In this document: in pieces, positions 1 to 6,601 of the stretch | Layout: each line of letters opens with the position of its first letter | Numbering within the stretch: position 1 is the first letter of the stretch | NCBI GenBank assembly: GCA_003153915.1 | Contig: PMBX01000226.1 | Span: 1-14,297 of the forward strand | Source: Phycisphaerales bacterium | GTDB taxonomy: Bacteria; Planctomycetota; Phycisphaerae; SM23-33 | Direction: 5' to 3' | Length of the DNA: 14,297 nt | Notes under the pieces: model-generated | The model's database searches: none | Seen by the model: the letters and a program-made list of their open reading frames with translations, nothing else | What the model was told of the DNA's origin: nothing | Position numbers and translations under genes: made by a program

Positions 1-470
1 AGCGTGTTGGGATTGCCCTTGGCGTCCACGCCCATATCGTGGCCGGATTCGAGATTCGTCATCGCCGCCAGCAGGCCCACGGAATCCAGGTCGAAGACGC
101 ACTTGGCCTGGCGATGATCTCCCAGGGCGACATGGTCGCCCGTCAACGCCAAAACGTTGCGGACCCCCAGGACGTACGCCGACAGCAAGTCGCTCTGAAG
201 CGCCAGGCGGTTGCGGTCGCGGCAGACCATCTGGAAGATCGGCTCGATCCCGCGCTCCAGCAGCAGCCGTGAAATCGCCAGCGACCCCACCCGCATCACT
301 GCCGTTTGGAGGTCGGTGACGTTGACGGCCAGGACGGTATCCTTTAGATATTTCGCCGCCTCGTGCAGGCACGGCTCGATGTTCGTGCCTTTGGGCGGTC
401 CGATCTCACCGGTGACGACGAACTTGCCTTCCGCCAGCGCGGCCTGGAGTTTGCTGCACGGCTGGGTCAT
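1..470 (-). CDS. metF: Methylenetetrahydrofolate reductase, MetF-type flavoprotein (N-terminal part, runs off the window)
   Basis: The product reduces 5,10-methylene-THF to 5-methyl-THF in the cytoplasm, the last folate step before methyl transfer in the Wood-Ljungdahl pathway and in methionine synthesis. About 156 N-terminal residues are present out of an expected 290-300. It starts MTQPCSKLQAAL, followed by the family's early 'TGEIGPPKGTN' segment (about residues 22-32), a strand 'VLAVNVTD' and the 'VRNVLALTGDH' segment that belongs to the flavin-binding TIM barrel. The gene is open to the left edge, so no stop is seen. The ATG at 470-468 overlaps the metV stop in an ATGA arrangement, so the two are almost certainly translationally coupled. 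This pairing with MetV marks it as the two-subunit MetVF form of the enzyme rather than a stand-alone NADH-dependent MetF. The family call is confident; the electron donor is inferred from neighbours. Confidence 0.9.
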   Translation of the reverse strand, partial: MTQPCSKLQAALAEGKFVVTGEIGPPKGTNIEPCLHEAAKYLKDTVLAVNVTDLQTAVMRVGSLAISRLLLERGIEPIFQMVCRDRNRLALQSDLLSAYVLGVRNVLALTGDHVALGDHRQAKCVFDLDSVGLLAAMTNLESGHDMGVDAKGNPNT

Positions 471-1150
471 TTGCCAACCTCCTCGTCGGTCAACTCTTCC
501 TGCGTCAGCCGGCGTGCCCCGCCGCTACGATCCAGCCGCCAATCGCGCGGCGGGCGGACCTTGCGGAGTTCCTCCAACCGCCCGGCGGCCTCCAGACGCT
601 CGTAGATCAGGTGCCAGGCGCAGTCCATCTCGCGGCTGACCTCGCACTTGCCGTTATTGGTCCCGCCGCATGCGCCGTTGACGAGGTTCTTGGAGCAGCG
701 GGCGATGGGGCAAACCCCGCCCGTCCAGGCCAGCAGGCAGTCCCCACAGCCGTAACAGTATTCCTGCCATATCCCACTGGCCGTGGAGGCGCCGTAGAAG
801 GTCGTGTTCAACCCGGGAAGGAACGGTGTGGCGGGATATAACTCGCTCATAAAGCCCACGCCCACGCCGCAGGCGATGCTCAGCACCGCGTCGTAGCCGG
901 CGGGATCGCACTTGAGATTGGCGGTAAACTCCCGATCGCATTGTCGGGTAATGCAGTCCACATCGACGGTCAAGGGACGACGCTTCTTGCGGGCCGCCAG
1001 GCGGAGCAAGGCCGCCAACTCGTCGGCCTGTTTTTCACCTCCGCTCAGGCAGACCGTCACGCACCCCCCGCAAGCCAGCACCAACACGCGGCTGTGCCCT
1101 TCCAGCATCGCCAGGATTTCGTCCATCGGTTTACGCTCGCCGACGATCAT
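467..1150 (-). CDS. metV: MetV-like subunit of methylenetetrahydrofolate reductase (MTHFR C-terminal-like, cysteine-rich)
   Basis: This 227-aa protein resembles the cysteine-rich partner (MTHFR_C-like domain) that passes electrons to MetF in two-subunit MetVF reductases of acetogens. It carries many cysteines in clusters: CGGCVTVC (27-34), C66, C71, C81, C94, 'YCYGCGDC' (131-138), then C147, C152, C161 and C169 in a glycine-rich stretch, consistent with Fe-S and/or zinc sites. The start ATG at 1150-1148 is preceded by AGGAG with a 7-base spacer and overlaps the stop of the upstream oxidoreductase gene (ATGA). Its own stop overlaps metF in the same way. An in-frame open stretch continues upstream to 1519 but lies inside the neighbouring gene and lacks family similarity, so I rejected it. 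The tight three-gene coupling suggests the products form one complex. Family assignment is from recalled motif patterns; the metal content is inferred. Confidence 0.85.
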   Translation of the reverse strand: MIVGERKPMDEILAMLEGHSRVLVLACGGCVTVCLSGGEKQADELAALLRLAARKKRRPLTVDVDCITRQCDREFTANLKCDPAGYDAVLSIACGVGVGFMSELYPATPFLPGLNTTFYGASTASGIWQEYCYGCGDCLLAWTGGVCPIARCSKNLVNGACGGTNNGKCEVSREMDCAWHLIYERLEAAGRLEELRKVRPPRDWRLDRSGGARRLTQEELTDEEVGK

Positions 1151-3255
1151 GGGACGGCTCCTATCGGTTTGACGGTACCGCCGCGCAGGTCCGTGATAGC
1201 CGTAGCGAGGGTCTCTTGGATCGCCGAGCGGCCGGGGCGGGTCAGCTCGAATAGCTGGATGCGGCTTTTCTTTAGGCCGATGTCCTTGAGCAGCCGGCGG
1301 GCCTGGGAGACACGCTTCCGCAGACGCTTGACTGCCTGGGGATATCGCTCGGCGGAATCCTGAGGGGTGACGACCAGCACCACGTCGGCGCCGTTGTCGA
1401 AGGCCTGGAGCATATCCAGCGTGCTCAGCGCCGAAAGGCTGGGCAGGTAGACCTCCGCCGCGCCTTGCGCCAAATGTTCCTCGCCTCGCCACTGGGCAGC
1501 GCTGGCGATATGTCCGCAAAGATAGACCACGATGCGCAAAGCCGCCGGGTCAAGATTCTTCAATGCCGCCACGGTCCGGCGGATGATCCAGCCGCTCTCG
1601 CGGCTGCGCGAGACGATGGCGTTGGCGGGACATTCGGCGATGCAGATGCCGCAGGACTGGCAGCGGTCCGAATCGATCCGCGCCACGTCGGTCACCACGG
1701 GGATGTCGAAGGGGCAGACTCGCAGGCAGGTCAGGCAGGCGGCGCACTTGTCGATGAGCACCTCCGCGCCGGCCCCGCAACTCATACAACGGCGGGCCTC
1801 ACGCTGCGCCGCCGACTCGGCGTAGTTGTGGTCCACCTCATCGAGATTGGCCCGGCGGGTTTCCGCCGGCTGGGCGGCCACGGGCTGACGGACGGCCTTG
1901 CGGACCTTGCCCGCCGTCTCGGAGGGTATCGCCCCGATAAACGGCGGAAGAGAATCGTCCAGCACGATCGCCTTGCCGGACAGATACAGGTCCATCGCCC
2001 GGGCGGCGCGCTGCCCGCTGGCGCAGGCCTCCACCACCGATCCGGGAGGCGTGACGATCTCACCGCAGGCAAAGACGCTTGGGTCGCTGGTCTGGCAGGT
2101 GGTTGGGTTGTAGTCCAGCCGGCCTCGCGAATCGACCCGCAGGGCGCTGCCCTGGAGGAAACCGTAATCCGGCGACTGGCCTATGGCGATAATGATCGTC
2201 TCGCATGGAACATCGACGATGTCGCCGTCGTCGTATCGCGGATCGAATCGTTTGTTTTCGTCGAAGACTCGCGTGACCCGCCTGGCCTTCACGCCGGTGA
2301 TCCTGCCGTTTGCGGTGGCAACCTCCACCGGGCCGCGACGATGAATGAAGGCGATGCCTTCCTCCTGGGCCTCGCGCTGCTCCCACTCGAAAGCGGGCAT
2401 CTCCTCCCGCGTCTCCAGGCACATCATGCGGACGCGCGACGAGCCAAGTCGTACAGCGGAGCGGGCCGCATCGACGGCGACGTTGCCTCCGCCGATCACC
2501 AACACGTCCCGGCCAAGCCTAGGCCGCTTGCCCATGCCCAGATCCGTCAGGAATTCCAGCGCCCCCAACACGCCCTCGCGCGGCGCGCCGGGCAGTGAAA
2601 GGCCCCTGCCGGAGGAAAGCCCCGTGGCGATCAAGACGGCTTGGAAACCGTCCTTGCGGAGTTCCTCGATGGTCTTATCCTTGCCCACCGCCAAGCCGGC
2701 GACCAGTTCCACGCCATGGGCGAGAATCCACTCCACATCGATTGCGATGACGTTTCGCGGCAGACGGTACTCGGGTATCGCCGTGGCGGGAATCCCGCCG
2801 GCGCGGGTGAATCGCTCAAAGACCGTCGGACGATAGCCCCACCTGGCCAACTCCAGCGCCGCGGCCAGTCCCGCCGGTCCGCCGCCCACGATGGCAACGG
2901 CGGCCTTGTCCTGACGCGGCGGGCGATGCACCGTCGCCCCGGCAGCCCCCTGCAATTCCGAGACGAAGCGTTTCAGTTCGCGGATGGCTACGGCGCTGTC
3001 AACGTCGCGGCGGCGGCAGTTGGCCTCGCAGGGATGGTGGCAGACCCGCCCGCAGACGGCGGCAAAGGGCAGGTTGCGGCGGATGACATCGACGGCTTGG
3101 CGCCACTGGCCTTGGGCAATGTGCTCCAGGTAGGCGCGGACATCGGCGTGGACGGGGCAGTTGTATCGGCAGGGCGCCCATTGGCTGTCCATCAGGTCCG
3201 CTACGGCGGAGGGCCTATCGAGAATGTCCTGGGAGGTCAGACGTTCTTGGGGCAT
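1147..3255 (-). CDS. GltD-like FAD/NAD(P)H oxidoreductase fused to 2x[4Fe-4S] and a degenerate FlpD/MvhD-like domain
   Basis: This 702-aa predicted cytoplasmic redox protein probably takes electrons from NAD(P)H and passes them through flavin and Fe-S centres to MetV/MetF. Domains from the chosen ATG: a GltD-type N-terminal Fe-S region (C29, C33, C68, C72, C76, C80; 'CGRVCHHPCEANC'); FAD-binding GGGPAG (124-129); NAD(P)-binding IGGGNVA (254-260); a second FAD motif near 'SVFACGEI' (394-400); C490/C493; two ferredoxin-like motifs (C504, C507, C510, C514 and C532, C535, C538, C542); and a tail of about 130 residues shaped like FlpD/MvhD but lacking its usual cysteines. A GTG at 3366 would add 37 residues. 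I prefer ATG 3255 because the GTG would sit at the predicted transcription start and has no ribosome binding site, whereas AGGA lies about 11 bases before 3255. The stop overlaps metV. Glutamate synthase small subunit is unlikely: no large subunit is nearby and the C-terminal modules are foreign to it. Confidence 0.85.
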   Translation of the reverse strand: MPQERLTSQDILDRPSAVADLMDSQWAPCRYNCPVHADVRAYLEHIAQGQWRQAVDVIRRNLPFAAVCGRVCHHPCEANCRRRDVDSAVAIRELKRFVSELQGAAGATVHRPPRQDKAAVAIVGGGPAGLAAALELARWGYRPTVFERFTRAGGIPATAIPEYRLPRNVIAIDVEWILAHGVELVAGLAVGKDKTIEELRKDGFQAVLIATGLSSGRGLSLPGAPREGVLGALEFLTDLGMGKRPRLGRDVLVIGGGNVAVDAARSAVRLGSSRVRMMCLETREEMPAFEWEQREAQEEGIAFIHRRGPVEVATANGRITGVKARRVTRVFDENKRFDPRYDDGDIVDVPCETIIIAIGQSPDYGFLQGSALRVDSRGRLDYNPTTCQTSDPSVFACGEIVTPPGSVVEACASGQRAARAMDLYLSGKAIVLDDSLPPFIGAIPSETAGKVRKAVRQPVAAQPAETRRANLDEVDHNYAESAAQREARRCMSCGAGAEVLIDKCAACLTCLRVCPFDIPVVTDVARIDSDRCQSCGICIAECPANAIVSRSRESGWIIRRTVAALKNLDPAALRIVVYLCGHIASAAQWRGEEHLAQGAAEVYLPSLSALSTLDMLQAFDNGADVVLVVTPQDSAERYPQAVKRLRKRVSQARRLLKDIGLKKSRIQLFELTRPGRSAIQETLATAITDLRGGTVKPIGAVP

Positions 3256-3372
3256 AACTTTTTTTATCCTGTCCCGCAACTGCGCCTCCGCGGGCGCGAT
3301 GCGGGGATTCCCGGCCTCTTGGGTCGCAGGCCGACTGCGTGGCAGGCTTGGCGACACAAACACCACGGGTAG

Positions 3373-3402
3373 ATTTTAACGAATCATGGCGGATACAATC
3401 AA
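3373..3402 (-). promoter_or_regulatory. Candidate sigma70 promoter for the oxidoreductase-metV-metF operon
   Basis: On the minus strand TTGATT (3402-3397) and TAAAAT (3378-3373) are separated by 18 bases. Transcription would begin near 3366, leaving a leader of about 110 bases before ATG 3255. It lies between the repeat element and the operon, so the metVF genes may be transcribed independently of pduST. Pattern match only. Confidence 0.4.
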
Positions 3403-3431
3403 TGCAGGCGATTACAGACTCATTTGTTTTC

Positions 3432-3516
3432 TAGCCGCGAACATCGCGAACAAGCCGAACAAAGAAAAATCTTTTGTTGTTTGATAAGTTCGCGGTGTTA
3501 GCGTTGTTCGCGGCTA
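3432..3516. repeat. Intergenic inverted-repeat element, copy A
   Basis: Perfect 12-base terminal inverted repeats, TAGCCGCGAACA (3432-3443) and TGTTCGCGGCTA (3505-3516), enclose a degenerate series of 'CGCGAACAAG.CGAACAAA' units and an AT-rich centre. It sits between the stop of the 255-aa gene and the promoter of the oxidoreductase operon. The rightmost 15 bases GTTCGCGGCTAATAA (3506-3520) recur exactly at 10796-10810. The short size, lack of coding and recurrence suggest a REP/MITE-like non-autonomous element. Folded in RNA it could also act as a hairpin at the end of the pduST transcript. Confidence 0.7.
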
Positions 3517-3544
3517 ATAACGCAGCGGCAAAGATCCAAACCGC

Positions 3545-4312
3545 TCAGGCCTGGCAGGGAGGTTCGCCTGCGAGGGATCCAAGCAGTTCCTCGGCTGAGC
3601 GAAGTTGTTGCGACTCGCCGGCGACGCCGATAAAGACGCACCCCTCGGCCCCATGAATCCCTCCACCGGCCAGCAGCCGGGCCGAAGCACCGGTAAGCAA
3701 TTCCACGGCATCGAGTTCCGTGAACACCTCTCCGGGCAGGGGCAGCAATCGCGGACCGTCGGCCTGTGGTGAGTTGATCCAGGCCGCCAGGTCGGCGACA
3801 TCCTCGCAGACGCGCTTTTCCAGCCCCACCGGGATAATCAGCCTGGCGCGGCGGCCCACGACGGCGGGTATGACCGCCCCGGCAGTCCCGCAGGCGGGAT
3901 GGCCGATGTACACCGCCGCCTTCCGGCCTGCCAGGTCCAGGGCGTTGGCGCCCTTGAGAATCACGTCGCCGGCCCCAAGCCCCTCGGCGACATCAAAGAT
4001 GGTCTTGCCCTTCTGCCATCGCCCGTCGATTAGCACCACATCGCCGGGAAAGGGCGCTGCCGTCTTGGAGGCGTCGAAACCGGGAGGCACGACAGTCCCA
4101 CGGCGGAAACCCGTTCGCGAAAAGCCCTCGACCTTTCCAGTCGAGGCAAGTATTTCCTCGGCAATGTAACCGTTGGTCGTCCCGGCGACGATGACCAACC
4201 GGCCTTTGTCTATTGCCGCTCGCACAGCCGGGTGTACGGCCAACGCTTTGGCGATCAGTCGTTTACCTATCGAGGGGGTGATGACGAACTGTTTGATTCC
4301 CTGGTGGTTCAT
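3545..4312 (-). CDS. Conserved-looking protein of unknown function, downstream of pduT
   Basis: I do not recognise this 255-aa protein. It has no signal peptide or membrane segment and reads as a soluble alpha/beta protein. Visible landmarks are an 'IVAGTTNGYIAEEIL' stretch (41-55), 'FRRGTVVPPGFD' (69-80), 'FPGDVVLIDGRWQKGKT' (88-104), 'GAGDVILKGANALD' (113-126), a 'YIGHPACGTAG' loop with C131 (125-145 region), 'LIIPVGLEKRV' (158-168), and a glycine-rich 'AGGGIHGAEGCVF' near residues 205-217. The alternation of glycine-rich loops with hydrophobic strands could suit a sugar-phosphate isomerase/CoA-transferase-like fold, but that is speculation. Its ATG (4312-4310) overlaps the pduT stop (ATGA), so it is co-translated with pduT and probably serves the same process. 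The start has only a weak upstream GCGAG, which fits dependence on coupling. Confidence 0.85.
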   Translation of the reverse strand: MNHQGIKQFVITPSIGKRLIAKALAVHPAVRAAIDKGRLVIVAGTTNGYIAEEILASTGKVEGFSRTGFRRGTVVPPGFDASKTAAPFPGDVVLIDGRWQKGKTIFDVAEGLGAGDVILKGANALDLAGRKAAVYIGHPACGTAGAVIPAVVGRRARLIIPVGLEKRVCEDVADLAAWINSPQADGPRLLPLPGEVFTELDAVELLTGASARLLAGGGIHGAEGCVFIGVAGESQQLRSAEELLGSLAGEPPCQA

Positions 4313-4869
4313 AGATACTCGCTGAACAGTTCCTTGCCCGGGCGGGGTATCACCACCTCGCTGACCAGCAACCCCCTCTGGCGCGCCTCTTGTGCGGCGG
4401 CGGCGACGGCGGCGCGAACATCGGCGACGGTCCCGGTCATCAGGCAGAAGCCCTTGCCCCCCAGCGCCATGGCCACGTGGATGCGAAACAGCGTGACACG
4501 GGCGGCCTTTGCGGCGGCGTCGGAGGCGGCGATGATACTGGTGCCGCTGAAGGTTTCGACGATACCCAACGCCTCGGCCTGGTCGGCTGTCAGGACCACG
4601 GATTGTCCAAGTGCCGCGAAGACCGAGTCATGGACGTTGGGGATGACCAGGTGGTCGATGACGGCTTCGTCGGCGATGCGCAGGCCCGCCGCCACGGCCG
4701 ACTGTACGTCGCTGACCAGCCCGCCGACGATGATGAAGTATTTGCCCGAGCAGATCGTCCTGGCCAGGAGCAATTGCACCGTTGCGGCCTTGAGCATCTC
4801 ATCCTGCACGCGGTAACCGACACCGATGCTGGAAAGCTCTATCGCCCCTATTGATTTCGGTAGCGCCAT
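4309..4869 (-). CDS. pduT: PduT-like tandem-BMC-domain shell protein with Fe-S cysteine
   Basis: This 186-aa protein (Salmonella PduT is about 184) has two bacterial-microcompartment domains, roughly residues 6-85 and 98-178. In the family three chains form a pseudohexameric shell tile whose central pore holds one [4Fe-4S] cluster bound by one cysteine per chain. The equivalent 'RTICSGKY' segment is present with C40, so the cluster is probably retained. The second domain contains the expected 'ALGIVETFS' start and the 'VIPRPGKELF' end. The ATG at 4869 has GAGG with a 6-base spacer; a TTG at 4887 is less likely. pduS lies 35 bases upstream, and the next gene overlaps by 4 bases. No BMC-H or BMC-P shell gene and no encapsulated signature enzyme is in the window, so it is unclear whether it joins a compartment encoded elsewhere or works outside one. 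Confidence 0.9.
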   Translation of the reverse strand: MALPKSIGAIELSSIGVGYRVQDEMLKAATVQLLLARTICSGKYFIIVGGLVSDVQSAVAAGLRIADEAVIDHLVIPNVHDSVFAALGQSVVLTADQAEALGIVETFSGTSIIAASDAAAKAARVTLFRIHVAMALGGKGFCLMTGTVADVRAAVAAAAQEARQRGLLVSEVVIPRPGKELFSEYL

Positions 4870-4904
4870 GTCGATCCTCTTTATCAATCCTTAACCGATT
4901 CGAC

Positions 4905-6233
4905 TCACGCGACGATCCAGACCACGCCATCCCTGACCGCCTCCACCGTCCCATCGATGGAGGCGTGTACCGGCGCGCCTAGGGCGGGCTTTCCGTCCGT
5001 CACGGGTGACCGGCCGATCTCCTGGCCCTTGGCGACCTTTTGGCCGGCCTGGACCAGCGGTTCACACGGTGCGCCAAGGTGCTGCTTGAGCTTGATGCCA
5101 ACCCGGCGGGTCGCCAGGAGCTTTTCTTCCAGCGGGCCGACATTAGTGAAACCAGCCAGGCCAATTTTCCGTATCAGCCGTTTCATCGGAGCCTTGCGGT
5201 TGGCCATGTGCAGCGTGGGGCGGCTGGGATTAAACGGCGGATTCTCCCATCGCTTCTTCTCGCTCGCCAGGCGCCGCTTGTTCCTCACGCAGACGTTGCG
5301 CGGGTCCAGGTCCTCGGGGCAACTGTACAAGCTGCACAGGTTGCACTCGCAGCAAAACGCCGTTCCCAGGACGTTCGGCTCACCGGTAAGGTTGAAGCCC
5401 AGGCTACGCATCGCCCGGTGCGGTTCGATGGGGTGGCCCAGTAGATATCGCGGGCACAGTTCGGTGCAGAAGCTGCACTGGTCGCAGGCGCTGCGCCCGA
5501 TGCGGGCAATCTGCGCCCAATCCTGCCTGCGGCGGCGGACGATGACGTGGTCCCAGCCCAGCACGATCAGTCCGCCGGTGGTCTTGTCCACCAGGGCGTC
5601 GTGGTTGTCCTCCAGATATCCCATCATCACGCCGCCGACAATAAAACAGGGGTCGGCCACCGATGCCCCGCCCGCCGCGGCCAGGAGCTGGTTTAGCGTC
5701 ACGCCAATGGGCACGCGCAGCGTCACAGGCTCTGCTACGGCCCCGGCGACAGTGATGAATTTCTCAGTCACGGGACGGGCGGGCGATGCAGCCACATTGA
5801 CAGCAGTCTCGACGTTCATCACCACGGCAGAGACGTTCAGCGGTATCCCGCCCGGTGGAACGACCCGCCCCAACACGTCGTAGACCAGGATAAACTCATC
5901 GCCGGCGGGGTAGGCGTCCTGGAGCGGGGCAATGTCCATGTCGGCTGCCAGCCTGGGCCGCAGGAGGTCGATGACATCGTGGTACTTCTCCTTGATGCCC
6001 ACCACGCCACGGGAGGCCCCGGTCAGTTTCATTGCCCCGGCCAGTCCGGCCAATACTTGTTCGGCATATCGCTTCAGGACTTCCTTGTCCTTGTGCAGCA
6101 ACGGTTCGCACTCGGCGGCGTTGATGATGACCGTGTCGGCTTTTCCCGACAGCTTCACGTGGGTGGGAAAGCCCGCCCCGCCGGCCCCGACCACGCCGGC
6201 TGATCGAACAGTATCTATCGTGATGTCGCCCAT
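4905..6233 (-). CDS. pduS: PduS-like RnfC-family flavin/Fe-S NADH dehydrogenase
   Basis: This 442-aa protein (enteric PduS is about 450) belongs to the RnfC/NuoF-like family. In Pdu compartments PduS is a flavin and [4Fe-4S] protein linked to cobalamin reduction and thought to contact PduT. It has a glycine-rich nucleotide/flavin motif 'GVVGAGGAGFP' (13-23), 'AAECEP' (39-44), the 'YPAGDE' segment (108-113), and two 4Fe-4S motifs: C250, C253, C256, C260 and C294, C297, C300, C305. A C-terminal barrel-sandwich segment ('LGAPVHASIDGTV') follows. The ATG at 6233 has GGAG with a 5-base spacer. The frame stays open to 6509, but that extension crosses repeat copy B and the candidate promoter and lacks family similarity. 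Adjacent pduT is the usual partner. Proximity to metVF also recalls the RnfC2-MetVF association of Acetobacterium, so it may feed NADH electrons to methylene-THF reduction. Confidence 0.9.
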   Translation of the reverse strand: MGDITIDTVRSAGVVGAGGAGFPTHVKLSGKADTVIINAAECEPLLHKDKEVLKRYAEQVLAGLAGAMKLTGASRGVVGIKEKYHDVIDLLRPRLAADMDIAPLQDAYPAGDEFILVYDVLGRVVPPGGIPLNVSAVVMNVETAVNVAASPARPVTEKFITVAGAVAEPVTLRVPIGVTLNQLLAAAGGASVADPCFIVGGVMMGYLEDNHDALVDKTTGGLIVLGWDHVIVRRRRQDWAQIARIGRSACDQCSFCTELCPRYLLGHPIEPHRAMRSLGFNLTGEPNVLGTAFCCECNLCSLYSCPEDLDPRNVCVRNKRRLASEKKRWENPPFNPSRPTLHMANRKAPMKRLIRKIGLAGFTNVGPLEEKLLATRRVGIKLKQHLGAPCEPLVQAGQKVAKGQEIGRSPVTDGKPALGAPVHASIDGTVEAVRDGVVWIVA

Positions 6234-6280
6234 GCACTCTCCGCTCGGCCCGGACCCGTCCATACCGGGTATCTGGGTCT

Positions 6281-6310
6281 TGTATACACGATCCGACTCA
6301 TCCCAGGCAA
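6281..6310 (-). promoter_or_regulatory. Candidate sigma70 promoter for pduS-pduT-orf255
   Basis: On the minus strand TTGCCT (6310-6305) and TATACA (6286-6281) are 18 bases apart. Predicted transcription starts near 6274, giving a leader of about 40 bases to ATG 6233. It supports the short pduS start. Pattern match only. Confidence 0.38.
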
Positions 6311-6348
6311 GCCAGGCATGGATTCGGCCAACCTTGGTTTCATATTCA

Positions 6349-6469
6349 CCGCGAACAGACACGGACAAAGAAAATAATAAACGGTGCCGCTTTGGCCGGA
6401 AGGCCCCGTAGGGGGCCACCAAGTGGTTCGCGTTGTCTTCGACCGTGAGTTCAGCCGAACGGTTCGCGG
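6349..6469. repeat. Intergenic inverted-repeat element, copy B
   Basis: The outer arms are CCGCGAAC (6349-6356) and GTTCGCGG (6462-6469), as in copies A and C. It shares ACAAAGAAAA (6365-6374) with copy A (3459-3468). It also shares an exact 21-base stretch (6412-6432) with copy C in inverted orientation (10702-10722), followed in both by the 8 bases TGCCGCTT/AAGCGGCA. Copy B has 19 extra bases (6393-6411) between these two blocks. It also contains a perfect GC hairpin, GGCCCC-GTAG-GGGGCC (6402-6417). It lies between divergent promoters. Confidence 0.6.
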
Positions 6470-6513
6470 GTAAAGTAAAGATAGGGATAGGCCAAAGGTA
6501 CGGTGCCAATTAC

Positions 6514-6542
6514 TTGGATCAGGCCCGCCGAAACCTTAAAAT
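6514..6542 (+). promoter_or_regulatory. Candidate sigma70 promoter for larA
   Basis: TTGGAT (6514-6519) and TAAAAT (6537-6542) have the ideal 17-base spacer. Transcription would start near 6549, about 53 bases before ATG 6602. This argues against an upstream in-frame start at 6503, which would precede the promoter. Confidence 0.45.
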
Positions 6543-6601
6543 CAACGTGCGATGTAAGGATGGCCGGGATTACCGTAAGGTGCTGCCGGCTGGTTGAGCC
6601 A

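Larger units (their letters stand above)
6234..6601. other. Divergent intergenic region between pduS and larA
   Basis: These 368 bases hold candidate promoters for both divergent genes (6310-6281 minus, 6514-6542 plus) and repeat copy B between them. Open frames that cross it (upstream extensions of pduS and larA) overlap repeat or promoter sequence and show no family similarity, so I treat it as non-coding. No tRNA or riboswitch pattern was seen. Confidence 0.6.

Noticed and set aside
1465..2598. Long plus-strand open frame opposite the oxidoreductase gene
   Set aside because: A GC-rich antisense shadow; the minus-strand frame has unambiguous FAD, NAD and Fe-S motifs, and the plus product has no recognisable domain.
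3256..3366. GTG start at 3366 for the oxidoreductase fusion
   Set aside because: No ribosome site, coincides with the predicted transcription start, and family similarity begins after ATG 3255. Not fully excluded.
2641..3372. Plus-strand frame of 243 residues opposite the start of the oxidoreductase gene
   Set aside because: Antisense shadow of the GltD-like N-terminal domain.
3432..3516. CRISPR-like array from the repeated 'CGCGAAC' units
   Set aside because: Units are short, unevenly spaced and arranged as inverted arms, with no spacers or cas genes.
6234..6509. Upstream extension of pduS to 6509
   Set aside because: It crosses repeat copy B and the candidate promoter, has no family similarity, and ATG 6233 has a good ribosome site and gives the normal PduS length.
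6503..6601. Upstream extension of larA to 6503
   Set aside because: The extra 33 residues precede the candidate promoter and are not part of the LarA family N-terminus.
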